Shown here one piece after another: positions 23,601-31,657 of a stretch of 64,000 bases of DNA (positions are counted from its first letter, which is position 1; every line of letters starts with the position of its first letter). The position numbers and the translations under genes were made by a program. The stretch comes from Sneathia sanguinegens (lineage in GTDB: Bacteria > Fusobacteriota > Fusobacteriia > Fusobacteriales > Leptotrichiaceae), in the NCBI RefSeq assembly GCF_042033325.1, contig NZ_CP160095.1; one strand, written 5' to 3'. The notes under the pieces were generated by a model. That model was not told the DNA's origin, did not search any database, and saw nothing but the letters and a program-made list of their open reading frames with translations.

Positions 23601-25696
23601 ACACCAATGTTATTCTCTGTTAAATCTGAAGTTTTTCCACCTTGAATTGATATTTTTTCACCTAATTTTTTAGTTATTGTATCTCCAGAATCACCAGAAA
23701 ATTGAATTTCTTTATTTATTAGTTCATTTTTAACATTAGTTATAGCTTGATTAACTTGACCACCAGTGACTAAATTAGTATCATTGTCAGCTACAGTACC
23801 TTTTCCTATTTTTTCAATCTTATCTTTAATTGTAAATTCTAAGCTTACAGTATATACATCTTTACCATCACTAGTAGACTTTACTACCTTAATGTCCTTA
23901 TCATCACCTTTAACTTCTAATAATTTTTTAATATTCCCCTTAGCCTTATCTGTTAAATTATCTAAATCTTTTCCTGCTAAATTTTGTGTTTCAACTAAAT
24001 TTTTTAATTTATCTTTTTCTAGGCTTAAAGTATATGCTCCATTACTTTCTTCCACTTTTATAGGATCATTATCTTTTGCTTTCAAACTTATACTAGCTTT
24101 ACTTAATTGTTTTATCTTATTTTCTCCAGCTTCATTTAACTCAAAGTGTACTTCTCCATTCTCTTTTGCTTCAATTTTAAGTATAGGTGATTTATACTTT
24201 ATACCTTGAGCTAATGTAGTCTTTTTTGAAGTTCCTACATTACCAAATAAATTTAATTCAAGATTTTTTAATTTTAACTTTTCTGTCCACTTATTTACAT
24301 CTATATCTTCACCTGTTTTTAATTGTGCTAAATTTACGGCATCATTATCATTTGTTCCTTTATTTAGTCCACTAATACCTTTATCATTTAATAATAGTGT
24401 ATTTTTATCCTTTAACTTTATATCTACTTGCCCATCTTCACCAAGTTTTAAGCTCTTAAATTTAGGACTTTCTTTCATTGCTATCATTATTCCATCATTA
24501 GTTGCAGTTGTAGATAAATTATCCCCTGCAAATCTTATCACTTCTTGAGTTTGTGCATCTGTTTGATTCCAATTTCCAACACCTATCTTAATACTTCCGT
24601 CTAAGCTTACTTCTTTTACGTTAGGATTATTAGGTGTTTCATATACTGGAACAAAACTAATCTTTTTCTTTAAGGCATTTTTTAATTGTAATACATTAAC
24701 AGCATCTGTATCTTCTGCACCTGCTAATATATCTTGCAATCTTCTTCCTCCAAAGGCTGCTACTCTTGTATAATTTTTTTCTTCATATGTTCCATCTATT
24801 AAATATCCTTGATTTCTTGATTCTTTTGTAACACTACCTGATCCAAGTGCTACTGAATTTTCTAAAGTAGCTTTAGCTCTATCTCCTATAGATACAGCTC
24901 TAGATGCAGTAGCTTGTGCATTAGAACCAAAGGCTGCAGCTTCTCCCTCTGAAGCTTTAGCTCTAACACCCACAGCAGTCGCTGCATTGGCTAAAGCTTG
25001 TGTATGAGCTCCTATAGCAGTTACTCCATTACCTTCACCTTTTGTTCTTTGGTACCGTTTACCAAACCCTGAATTATAACCAGAATCATCTGATCCCATA
25101 ATTACAGCACCATTAGTATTAACAGCATCAACTTTTTTACCTAAAACAATTCCGTTTTGTGCAGATACAGTATCTAATTGTGTACCCACAATAACAGCAT
25201 TTGAAGCATTTGTTATTTTTCCATTATTTACCATTAAAACTCCATTTACAGTATTAGATGCCTTTAATTGATGCCCATATGCTATAGTATAATTAACATT
25301 CCCGCCTTCAATGGTACTTTCTGTACCTATTAAACTAGAGTATAGTCCAGGATTTCTAAGCGCCCTACCATAGGTTATTGAATTTTGACCAGTAACATTT
25401 GAAAGACCTGTAGAAACTGACCACAAATCTCCTTCCAAATCTTTACCTATAAGTACATATTCAGCATTAGAGTTATTATGTCTTAAAAATTTATGACCCT
25501 TTCCTAACCAAACATGATATTCATTCACACGAACAACATATTTTCCATCTTTGACAACATCATAGTCAGCCATAGATTGAATTCCTACTAATCCTGTTAA
25601 GATATATGAAATTACTAAAGCCTTTGATATTGAGATTTTTTTCTTCAAATTCTTTTTTAAGTATCTTGTTAATTCCTTTAATTCTAAATGTTTCAT
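20660..25696 (-). CDS. Trimeric autotransporter adhesin (YadA-like)
   Basis: Surface adhesin of 1678 residues. An extended signal peptide (residues ~1-42, charged then hydrophobic, ending QSMA) precedes a head with YadA-type degenerate repeats (~215-290: AIGAHTQALANAATAVGVRA, AFGSNAQATASRAVSIGDRA, ALGSGSV). Neck motifs recur: TDAVNVLQLKNAL, DNDAVNLAQLK, DNDAVNLKQLREV, KEAINGGQINNIL, LNDAVNVKQLKAV. Between them lie Lys/Asp-rich stalk repeats (GKDGLTIKGKDG, DGKLYKPSDL). The YadA anchor spans ~1535-1625 (ALGGVANAVAMANLL, YYGHQYALAVGFSG, NLALGGGIGIMLG). Unusually, a charged ~56-residue coiled coil follows the barrel and ends the protein. It has its own promoter and terminator and sits between the two halves of the GalNAc system. 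Confidence 0.95.
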   Translation of the reverse strand: MKHLELKELTRYLKKNLKKKISISKALVISYILTGLVGIQSMADYDVVKDGKYVVRVNEYHVWLGKGHKFLRHNNSNAEYVLIGKDLEGDLWSVSTGLSNVTGQNSITYGRALRNPGLYSSLIGTESTIEGGNVNYTIAYGHQLKASNTVNGVLMVNNGKITNASNAVIVGTQLDTVSAQNGIVLGKKVDAVNTNGAVIMGSDDSGYNSGFGKRYQRTKGEGNGVTAIGAHTQALANAATAVGVRAKASEGEAAAFGSNAQATASRAVSIGDRAKATLENSVALGSGSVTKESRNQGYLIDGTYEEKNYTRVAAFGGRRLQDILAGAEDTDAVNVLQLKNALKKKISFVPVYETPNNPNVKEVSLDGSIKIGVGNWNQTDAQTQEVIRFAGDNLSTTATNDGIMIAMKESPKFKSLKLGEDGQVDIKLKDKNTLLLNDKGISGLNKGTNDNDAVNLAQLKTGEDIDVNKWTEKLKLKNLELNLFGNVGTSKKTTLAQGIKYKSPILKIEAKENGEVHFELNEAGENKIKQLSKASISLKAKDNDPIKVEESNGAYTLSLEKDKLKNLVETQNLAGKDLDNLTDKAKGNIKKLLEVKGDDKDIKVVKSTSDGKDVYTVSLEFTIKDKIEKIGKGTVADNDTNLVTGGQVNQAITNVKNELINKEIQFSGDSGDTITKKLGEKISIQGGKTSDLTENNIGVINENGIMKIKLANNISGLKAINLGDVKLSDEGLDVGSHKITKLSDGINDNDAVNLKQLREVLDKTVNKAVINVQADSPMVVALKHKDGTLEKVVKDPNDGKYYKISDMEGTKHKKDATPVSKDNGDDFVISTIDEDGGLAATKSIKITKVKDGDITKESTDAINGGQLAKILGIDGKTYKIGDDGKIVKVDGNPLYDTIKSNPSTTPSNALEATNAIIAAINKGIKIKADDDETKDKNLGDTIALIHSKEEKDGYSGKNLKTYLTDKGEFALLFNMKPIFTEVTVGDDASGKTVLGKDGLTIKGKDGKEGKITIDNEGKLAIKNGDKTSTLVTEESAKQNLKLSYKVNDETDSKSTSLEQGLTFKSSDIKISSEDKGVINFNIDKASDIDDANKDKLVTVDVIKKYVDKQKESGNKVTGDNSDGTAEGIDDGLNGKTLTEKINALRNGEAGPMVYTDKDGNKLKRGSDGKLYKPSDLNDDGTVKDGKEAVKNVELKLKGDDPVALNNVANAVEKVSDLTDNDDLVDGYKAINKNDLQKVVKAGLNIKGNKGETHQNLGSSLEIKGEGNIETSVEDGKLTITMKKEASFEDGVKLGKGNIELNADDDGNKLTLKGKDQKNVILDGVNDGKIEKDSKEAINGGQINNILSNLGVNSEGKPIDGTNKSLITKILDKDGKESSKDPETLVDAINRTIERVNDVFTIKDDNNGEMKKHLGSEIVIQSLKGQDFDFSGDNVKVQVSDGKIEIGMKKNPTFESVQLGDGANALELSYEKDGLMIKPSTGEAQKILTDKNVNEFGPIKINEGVATIDSPNKEPVILRNLSDGVELNDAVNVKQLKAVKSTANFALGGVANAVAMANLLQVNSYSDYRRNIAVACGYYGHQYALAVGFSGVNEKRRVNYRISGSVNTQGNLALGGGIGIMLGKKEERYAGKLEKLNVAKLLDRIDELEKDKISDRKEIENLKKENQEIKKMLKKILKK

Positions 25697-25730
25697 ACAT
25701 AACCTCCGAAATCATTTAATTTTCACTAAT

Positions 25731-25759
25731 ATTATACCCACATTCGACATTTTTTGCAA
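25731..25759 (-). promoter_or_regulatory. Promoter of the adhesin gene
   Basis: TTGCAA (25754-25759) and TATAAT (25731-25736) on the minus strand with a 17-nt spacer. It lies outside the duplicated operator segment. A second, leftward promoter-like pair inside repeat copy 2 could add regulated transcription. Confidence 0.7.
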
Positions 25760-25859
25760 TTTTTTTTAAATAAAGTTGATATTAATTTATAAAATTTAAT
25801 TTTATACTTTTTTTATCCATAGTTTTCCGTATAAATATATCGGCACTTCGCCTTATAAC

Positions 25860-25871
25860 TGGTATCTACCA
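25860..25871. promoter_or_regulatory. GntR/NagR-like operator A2
   Basis: TGGTATCTACCA, identical to operator A1; it is the left end of repeat copy 2. Confidence 0.55.
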
Positions 25872-25912
25872 TTCATATTTGTAATATATCTTGATTTTTA
25901 TTATATCAAGTG

Positions 25913-25941
25913 TTGACTTTAGAAAAATAATGATATATACT
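25913..25941 (+). promoter_or_regulatory. Promoter of agaS-lacD
   Basis: TTGACT (25913-25918) and TATACT (25936-25941) with a 17-nt spacer; start near 25948, at the edge of operator B2. Confidence 0.7.
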
Positions 25942-25948
25942 TTTAGTA

Positions 25949-25964
25949 AGTGGTAGATACCACT
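25949..25964. promoter_or_regulatory. GntR/NagR-like operator B2
   Basis: AGTGGTAGATACCACT has perfect 7-bp arms around GA and overlaps the predicted agaS transcription start, a repressor position. Confidence 0.7.
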
Positions 25965-25986
25965 CAATAATAAACGAGGTGATTTT

Positions 25987-27054
25987 ATGAATTTTTTAGA
26001 AAATGAAAATGTAGCATGCAATACTTCTTTTGAAATTTGCTCTCAACCCGATAAATGGAAGTTACTTTATCAAGATTATTTACAAAAAGAAAAAGATTTA
26101 AGGGCTTTTTTTGAAAAAATTAATTTAGATAACTCCTTCGATATTATATTTACAGGTGCCGGAAGTTCAGAATTTATAGGTAATATTTTAATGCCTCTTT
26201 TGAATAGCACTAAGACATATAACTTTAAATCTGTTGCAACAACAGATATAGTTACTAATCCTGAAATGTATTTAAATAAAGACAAAAAAACTTTATTAAT
26301 ATCTTTTGCACGATCTGGAGATTCTCCTGAAAGTGTTGCAACTGTAAATATAGCAAATTCTTTGGTAAAAAATATTTATCATTTATATATAACTTGTAAT
26401 CCAAATGGGCATCTTGCTCTACAAGCAAAAAATAATGAAAATGCTTTTACCTTCCTTATGCCTGCAGGTACAAATGACAAAGGATTTGCAATGACAAGTA
26501 GTCTAAGTTGTATGCTATTAACTGCAATATTAATTTTCTACAAGCCAAAAGATGTTCTTCAAAAAATTGAAGATGTAAGAAAATATTGTCTAAACTCTGT
26601 TGATAGAATAAAAGAATTAGCGAATAAAGAACATGATAGAATTGTTATTCTTGGTTCAGGTCCTTTTAAAGGTTTATCTCAAGAATTAGCACTTAAGGTT
26701 ATGGAATTGACTGCTGGTAAATGTATAGCAAAATTTGATAGTACCCTTGGTTTCAGACATGGTCCAAAATCTATAATAACAAAGGATACTATAGTTTTCA
26801 TTCTTAAAAACCCTATAAAACATGCTAGTCTTTATGATAATGACCTATATCACGAAATATTAGAAGATAAGATTACAGAGGATGTTTATCTATACTCTGA
26901 AGATACAGATTTAATAACAGCAATTTTCACATATTTAATGTATGGTCAAATGTTTGCTTTCTTCAAGTCTAGACATTTTAATTTAAATACAGATAATCCC
27001 TTCCCACATGGAGAAGTTAATAGAGTTGTTAAAAAATTCAAAATTTATGAATAA
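25987..27054 (+). CDS. agaS: AgaS-type galactosamine-6-phosphate isomerase/deaminase (SIS)
   Basis: Converts galactosamine-6-phosphate to tagatose-6-phosphate and ammonia. Two SIS domains are seen: FTGAGSSEFIGNILMPLL and LISFARSGDSPESVATV in the first, ILGSGPFKGLSQELALKVME and FRHGPKSIITKDT in the second. At 355 residues it is somewhat shorter than E. coli AgaS (384). The start has GAGGTGA 4-5 nt upstream. It is followed 13 nt later by lacD and controlled by the operator pair of repeat copy 2. A GlmS/NagB-like role is less likely given the aga PTS next door. Confidence 0.88.
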   Translation: MNFLENENVACNTSFEICSQPDKWKLLYQDYLQKEKDLRAFFEKINLDNSFDIIFTGAGSSEFIGNILMPLLNSTKTYNFKSVATTDIVTNPEMYLNKDKKTLLISFARSGDSPESVATVNIANSLVKNIYHLYITCNPNGHLALQAKNNENAFTFLMPAGTNDKGFAMTSSLSCMLLTAILIFYKPKDVLQKIEDVRKYCLNSVDRIKELANKEHDRIVILGSGPFKGLSQELALKVMELTAGKCIAKFDSTLGFRHGPKSIITKDTIVFILKNPIKHASLYDNDLYHEILEDKITEDVYLYSEDTDLITAIFTYLMYGQMFAFFKSRHFNLNTDNPFPHGEVNRVVKKFKIYE

Positions 27055-27067
27055 ATGAGGTGTTTAT

Positions 27068-28048
27068 ATGAAAATATCAGAAAAAAAATATGAAAAATTA
27101 GAAAAATTATCAAATGAAAAAGGAATTATTGGAGCTCTTGCAATAGATCAAAGAGGGTCTATAAAAAAGATGATGTCTAAGTTTAAAAATACTGTAGAAA
27201 ATTCAGATATAGTCGAATACAAAAAACTTATCTCAAAAAATTTAAGTCCTTTTGCTTCTGCAATTTTATTAGATCCTGAATATGGTTTAGAAGCTTCACA
27301 AATAAAAGACAAGAATTGCGGACTTTTATTTGCTTATGAAAAAACAGGTTATGATGCCACAAGAGTAGATAGATTACCTGATATATTAGATGAATGGTCT
27401 GTAGTGAAACTTAAAAATGAAGGAGCAGATGCAATTAAATTCTTACTTTACTATGATATAGATGGCTCAGAAGAAGTTAATAAAGTAAAGCACGCTTTTA
27501 TAGAAAGATTAGGTAGTGAATGTGCTGGTGAAGATATACCTTTCTTTCTAGAATTATTATGTTATTCTGAAAAAGGTTTAGATAAAAAAGAATATGCAAA
27601 AGTTAGACCTCATAAAGTTATTTCAACAATGAAAGAATTCAGTAAAGGAAAATATAAAGTGGATGTCTTAAAAGTAGAAATGCCTATAGATATGAATTTC
27701 GTTAAAGAATATTCAAAAGATGGTGAATATGTTTATACTGAACAAGATGCTATAAAATTCTTAAAAGAACAATCAGATGCAACAGATCTTCCATACATTT
27801 TCTTAAGTGGAGGTGTAAGTATGGATATATTTGAAAAATCACTTTCACTTGCTAAAAAAGCTAAAGCAAAATTCAATGGTGTTCTTTGTGGTAGAGCAAC
27901 TTGGCAAAGTTCAGTTGAATATTTTGCAAAAGAATCAGCACTAGCTTGTGAAGAACATATTAATAATACTTGTCAAAAAAATATTCTTTCTTTGAATAAG
28001 GTATTAAATAATACTGCAACAAATTGGAAATTTAAACTTGAAAAATAA
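27068..28048 (+). CDS. lacD: Tagatose-1,6-bisphosphate aldolase (class I)
   Basis: Cleaves tagatose-1,6-bisphosphate to dihydroxyacetone phosphate and glyceraldehyde-3-phosphate. The 326 residues match LacD: GALAIDQRGSIKKMM near the N-terminus, ILLDPEYGLEAS, and VDVLKVEMPIDM with Schiff-base Lys202, then PYIFLSGGVS. Together with AgaS it forms the rightward half of the GalNAc/galactosamine regulon. No dedicated tagatose-6-phosphate kinase lies in this operon; FruK downstream could serve. Confidence 0.93.
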   Translation: MKISEKKYEKLEKLSNEKGIIGALAIDQRGSIKKMMSKFKNTVENSDIVEYKKLISKNLSPFASAILLDPEYGLEASQIKDKNCGLLFAYEKTGYDATRVDRLPDILDEWSVVKLKNEGADAIKFLLYYDIDGSEEVNKVKHAFIERLGSECAGEDIPFFLELLCYSEKGLDKKEYAKVRPHKVISTMKEFSKGKYKVDVLKVEMPIDMNFVKEYSKDGEYVYTEQDAIKFLKEQSDATDLPYIFLSGGVSMDIFEKSLSLAKKAKAKFNGVLCGRATWQSSVEYFAKESALACEEHINNTCQKNILSLNKVLNNTATNWKFKLEK

Positions 28049-28050
28049 AT

Positions 28051-28080
28051 AAGAGAGCAAAAATTTGCTCTCTTTTTTTA
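28051..28080. terminator. Bidirectional terminator between lacD and fruA
   Basis: AAGAGAGCAAA and TTTGCTCTCTT form an 11-bp perfect stem (28051-28074) with a short loop and T-runs on the right, serving lacD and, on the other strand, fruA. Confidence 0.85.
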
Positions 28081-29937
28081 TTTATTTTTTTTCAATATTC
28101 CCAATATTAATGCTGCTACAATACTTCCAATTAATACACATAAGATGTATAAGAAAATATGATTTGATAAAAACATAACTAAGATTCCTCCATGTGGTGC
28201 CGGTATCTTTATATTAAAGAACATTGTTAAAGCTCCAGCAAGACCTGAACCTATTATACAAGCTGGTATTACTCTTAATGGATTACTTGCTGCAAAAGGT
28301 ATAGCACCTTCTGTAATAAATGATAGACCCATAATATAGTTTGATATACCTGCTTGTCTTTCATCTTTTGTATATTTATTCTTAAATATTGTTGTTGCAA
28401 AAGCTATTGCTAAAGGTGGTACCATACCTCCTGCCATTACTGCAGCCATAGTTGAACTTCCACCAGTAGCAAGTGAAGCTACTAAAGTCCCTGTTCCAAA
28501 TACATATGCTGCCTTATTAACTGGTCCTCCCATATCTACTGCCATCATAGCACCAACTATGAAACCAAATAAAATTCTTGAACCTGAATTCATATTATTT
28601 AAGAAATTTGTCATTGCATGATTAATAACACCTACTATAGGATTTAAAACAAAAATCATCAATAAACCTGTAATTAATACACTTACAACAGGTATAACTA
28701 ATATTAAATATAGACCTCTAAATTTATCAGAAATTTTAGAAATATAGTTATTCATTTTAGAAACAATATAACCTGCTACTAGACCACCTGCTAATGCTCC
28801 TAGGAAACCTGAACCTCCACTTACTGCTAATGAACCTGCTACTAATCCTGCAGCAAGGGCTGATTTTTGTCCCATACTGAAAGCTATGTACCCTGCTAGT
28901 ACAGCAACAAATAAACCAAATGCTGCTCCACCTATTTCTTTTAAAGTTTTTGCTAAGGCATTAACTGATCCAAAATCAGATCCTGCTCCACCATGACCTG
29001 TTAATGTATCAACTAAGAAGGCTAAGGCTATTAATATACCTCCACTTACTACCAACGGTAACATATATGAAACACCATTCATTAAATGCTTATAAATATT
29101 CTTACCTTCAGTTTTTACTTCACCTTCACTTTGTAGGCTAGCTTTGAAATTAGCAATACTTCCTTTTTCATCAAGTGTATCTTGTATTAATTTTTTAGCA
29201 TTACTTATACCTTCTTTTGCCCCTACTTTTATAACTCTATATCCGTTAAATCTTAATTCGTCAACTGATTTATTTATCGCTAATATTACTCCTTTAGCTT
29301 TTTCTAAATCTTCTTTTGTTATTTCATTTTTTCTTCCATCAGTTCCATTAGTTTCAACCTTTATGTCCACTCCCATTTCATTAGCTGCTTTAATCAAGGC
29401 ATCTCTTGCCATAAAAGTATGTGCTATTCCTGTAGGACAAGCTGTAACTGCTACAACAAAACCTTTTTTATCTTTTATATTTACTACTTTTTTTTCTTCC
29501 AAACTATTTAATAAGCTTTCATAATTTTGTGTTTCTAATATTTTTTCTATCTTTTTTTCATCTTCAATAAGACCTGCTAATTTTGACAATATGTCTATAT
29601 GTAAATTAGCTTCATTTTCAGGAACAGCAATTAAGAAAAATAATTTAGCTTCTTTTTCTTCACCATTACTAAAGTCTATTCCTTCTTTTTTTATTGCAAC
29701 TAAAACTTTTGCTTCTTTTACATATTTACTTTTAGCATGCGGTGTAGCAACACCAGTATCAAAAGCTGTATGTGCAATATTTTCTCTTTCTAATACTTCA
29801 GATAAAAAAGCTTCCTTATTACTTACAACACCATTTTTGTATAGCTTTTCCACCATTTCGCAAATAGCTTCTTCCTTTGTTGACGACACAAGTTCTTTAA
29901 TAAATAGATCCTTGTCAAATAAACTTCTAATGTCCAT
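28078..29937 (-). CDS. fruA: PTS fructose transporter IIABC
   Basis: Imports fructose as fructose-1-phosphate. Domain order in 619 residues is IIA (~1-145; TAFDTGVATPHAKSKYV with the phosphohistidine), IIB (~160-260; VVAVTACPTGIAHTFMARDA with the active Cys) and IIC (~285-619; GGAGSDFG, GPVNKAAYVFGTG, EGAIPFAASNPLRVIPA). I use the ATG at 29937 with GAGG upstream rather than a GTG at 29952. It overlaps fruK by 11 nt and is the last gene of fruR-fruK-fruA. Confidence 0.95.
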   Translation of the reverse strand: MDIRSLFDKDLFIKELVSSTKEEAICEMVEKLYKNGVVSNKEAFLSEVLERENIAHTAFDTGVATPHAKSKYVKEAKVLVAIKKEGIDFSNGEEKEAKLFFLIAVPENEANLHIDILSKLAGLIEDEKKIEKILETQNYESLLNSLEEKKVVNIKDKKGFVVAVTACPTGIAHTFMARDALIKAANEMGVDIKVETNGTDGRKNEITKEDLEKAKGVILAINKSVDELRFNGYRVIKVGAKEGISNAKKLIQDTLDEKGSIANFKASLQSEGEVKTEGKNIYKHLMNGVSYMLPLVVSGGILIALAFLVDTLTGHGGAGSDFGSVNALAKTLKEIGGAAFGLFVAVLAGYIAFSMGQKSALAAGLVAGSLAVSGGSGFLGALAGGLVAGYIVSKMNNYISKISDKFRGLYLILVIPVVSVLITGLLMIFVLNPIVGVINHAMTNFLNNMNSGSRILFGFIVGAMMAVDMGGPVNKAAYVFGTGTLVASLATGGSSTMAAVMAGGMVPPLAIAFATTIFKNKYTKDERQAGISNYIMGLSFITEGAIPFAASNPLRVIPACIIGSGLAGALTMFFNIKIPAPHGGILVMFLSNHIFLYILCVLIGSIVAALILGILKKNK

Positions 29938-30844
29938 AACTAATTTCCTCACATTCTATATTTTTTATTAATTCATATACCATTTTCTTCTTACCTATAC
30001 CATAAGAATATGCTGTTGCACTACCACAGGCTACTGCTAATCTTAATATTTCTACATCAGTTAGTTTTTGAGTATATCCTGTTAAAAAACCTGCGACTGT
30101 TGAATCCCCTGCTCCTATAGTATTTATCATTATTCCCTTAGGTACTTTGGCAACTAACATCTTATTTTTCTTAACAAGAATAGCCCCATCTTTTCCTAAA
30201 GAAACTAAAACATTTTCTACTCCCTTTTCTAAAAACTTTTTACATACTTCATAAATTTGTTCATTAGTCTTAAGTTCTATATTAAAAGCTTCTTCTAATT
30301 CTTTTTTATTTGGCTTAATTAAAAGATTATTTGATATATTTTCTAATAATAGTTCTCCTCTAGTATCCAAAACTACTTTAGCCTTTGTTATATTCGCCAA
30401 GTCTTTGTATAACTTTTCTGAAAAACAAGTAGGTATAGAGCCTGCCAAAACTAAAATATCTTCTTCTCTTAATTTTGATATTTTTTCTTTTAATTTTTCT
30501 AAATTTTCTTTTGAAATCACTGGTGATACACCCGCAATTTCAGTTTCTTCTTTTTCTCCAACTTTTAATTTGATATTAATTCTATTTGTATCTTCGATTT
30601 CAATAAAATCACTCATTATATTTTGCTTATTTAAACTTTTTAAAATATATTCTCCTGTAAAGCCTCCAATAAAGCCTAAAGCTATAGTTTCAACATTTAA
30701 ATTATTTAACATTATTGAAACATTTATTCCTTTACCTCCAGCTCTAAATTCAATTTTTTTTGTTTCATTTAATTTTTTTAGTTCAAATTTTTCCGAATAA
30801 ATATCATAATCCAAAGCTGGATTAAGTGTTACTGTGTATATCAT
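29927..30844 (-). CDS. fruK: 1-phosphofructokinase (PfkB/LacC family)
   Basis: Phosphorylates fructose-1-phosphate to fructose-1,6-bisphosphate. PfkB ribokinase-fold signatures are YTVTLNPALDYDI, EFRAGGKGINVSIMLNNL and the catalytic MINTIGAGDSTVAGFLTGY. At 305 residues it is typical. The related LacC uses tagatose-6-phosphate, so this enzyme might also serve the agaS-lacD route, which has no kinase of its own here; that is an inference. It starts 23 nt inside the fruR frame with GGAGAA upstream. Confidence 0.92.
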   Translation of the reverse strand: MIYTVTLNPALDYDIYSEKFELKKLNETKKIEFRAGGKGINVSIMLNNLNVETIALGFIGGFTGEYILKSLNKQNIMSDFIEIEDTNRINIKLKVGEKEETEIAGVSPVISKENLEKLKEKISKLREEDILVLAGSIPTCFSEKLYKDLANITKAKVVLDTRGELLLENISNNLLIKPNKKELEEAFNIELKTNEQIYEVCKKFLEKGVENVLVSLGKDGAILVKKNKMLVAKVPKGIMINTIGAGDSTVAGFLTGYTQKLTDVEILRLAVACGSATAYSYGIGKKKMVYELIKNIECEEISYGH

Positions 30845-31532
30845 TATCTTCTCCTATATAAATACATTTTTCAAAATTTGCAAAACATACATTTGATATT
30901 TTGTTTAATTTTGATTTATCTGCCAAAACATATGCTTTTTTTGAACAAGCAATAACTGTTGTCTTTATTTCAGCCTCATCTGTATTTGGTGTCATATAAC
31001 CTAGTTCTTCACTAATAGCATTTGCTCCCATAAAGCAACTATCAAATCTATATTTTTTTATTTGCTTAATTGCTTCAGGACTAACCACAGATCTTGTCTT
31101 TTTCTTAACTCTTCCTCCTATTATTATTGTTTCAATTCTATTATCCATCAATTTTTTTAGATGCATAGTTCCATTAGTAACAACTACTATATCTTTATCT
31201 TTAAGATAAGGAATTAATTCATTAATAGTGGTTCCTGAATCAAGAAAAATAAAGCTAGATCTTTTTAAAAATTGTGCTGCCCTTTTAGCAATTCTCTTTT
31301 TTTGTGAAATATTTTTTATTTCTCGATATTCTATGTCTATATCATCTTTCACTATATTTATTTCCACACCCTTAGAAATTCTAGTTATTAAATTCATAGT
31401 TTCAAGAACTTCACAATCTCTTCTAATTGTAGCATAGGAAGTTTTTAAAATTTTTTCTAATTCTATAAAACTCGCTCTGCCTTGTTTTTTCAATACTTCA
31501 AGTATCTTATCTTGCCTATTCTTAGATAACAT
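30822..31532 (-). CDS. fruR: DeoR-family repressor of the fructose operon
   Basis: A 236-residue DeoR-type regulator. N-terminal helix-turn-helix (ASFIELEKILKTSYATIRRD) is followed by a sugar-phosphate isomerase-like sensor domain (IFLDSGTTINELIPYLKDKD, VVVTNGTMHLKKL, CFMGANAISEELGY). It begins the fru operon, so it probably represses itself and fruKA, responding to fructose-1-phosphate. The start has AGGTGATTTT directly before the ATG, and a TATAAT box lies at 31552-31557. Confidence 0.9.
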   Translation of the reverse strand: MLSKNRQDKILEVLKKQGRASFIELEKILKTSYATIRRDCEVLETMNLITRISKGVEINIVKDDIDIEYREIKNISQKKRIAKRAAQFLKRSSFIFLDSGTTINELIPYLKDKDIVVVTNGTMHLKKLMDNRIETIIIGGRVKKKTRSVVSPEAIKQIKKYRFDSCFMGANAISEELGYMTPNTDEAEIKTTVIACSKKAYVLADKSKLNKISNVCFANFEKCIYIGEDNDIHSNT

Positions 31533-31599
31533 AAAATCACCTACCTTTATTATTATACTACATTTTTTGAAAAAAGAAATGAAAAATTTTGAAAAAAAT

Positions 31600-31648
<49 letters not shown>

Positions 31649-31657
<9 letters not shown>

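Larger units (their letters stand above)
25857..25975 (+). repeat. Direct repeat copy 2: divergent aga promoter/operator region
   Basis: Second copy of the segment at 20477-20595, same orientation, about 5.4 kb away. The rightward promoter is intact here and drives agaS. The leftward promoter is partly kept (TTGATA and TATATT) and would point at the adhesin gene. Between the copies lie only the adhesin gene and its flanks. Confidence 0.85.

Noticed and set aside
23766..24209. 147-codon plus-strand frame within the adhesin gene, and similar shorter ones
   Set aside because: Mirror of the repetitive adhesin coding sequence; no promoter or ribosome site.
20477..25975. Mobile element or transposon carrying the adhesin
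   Set aside because: No transposase, terminal inverted repeats or target-site duplication; the flanking repeats are promoter regions, direct and internally functional.
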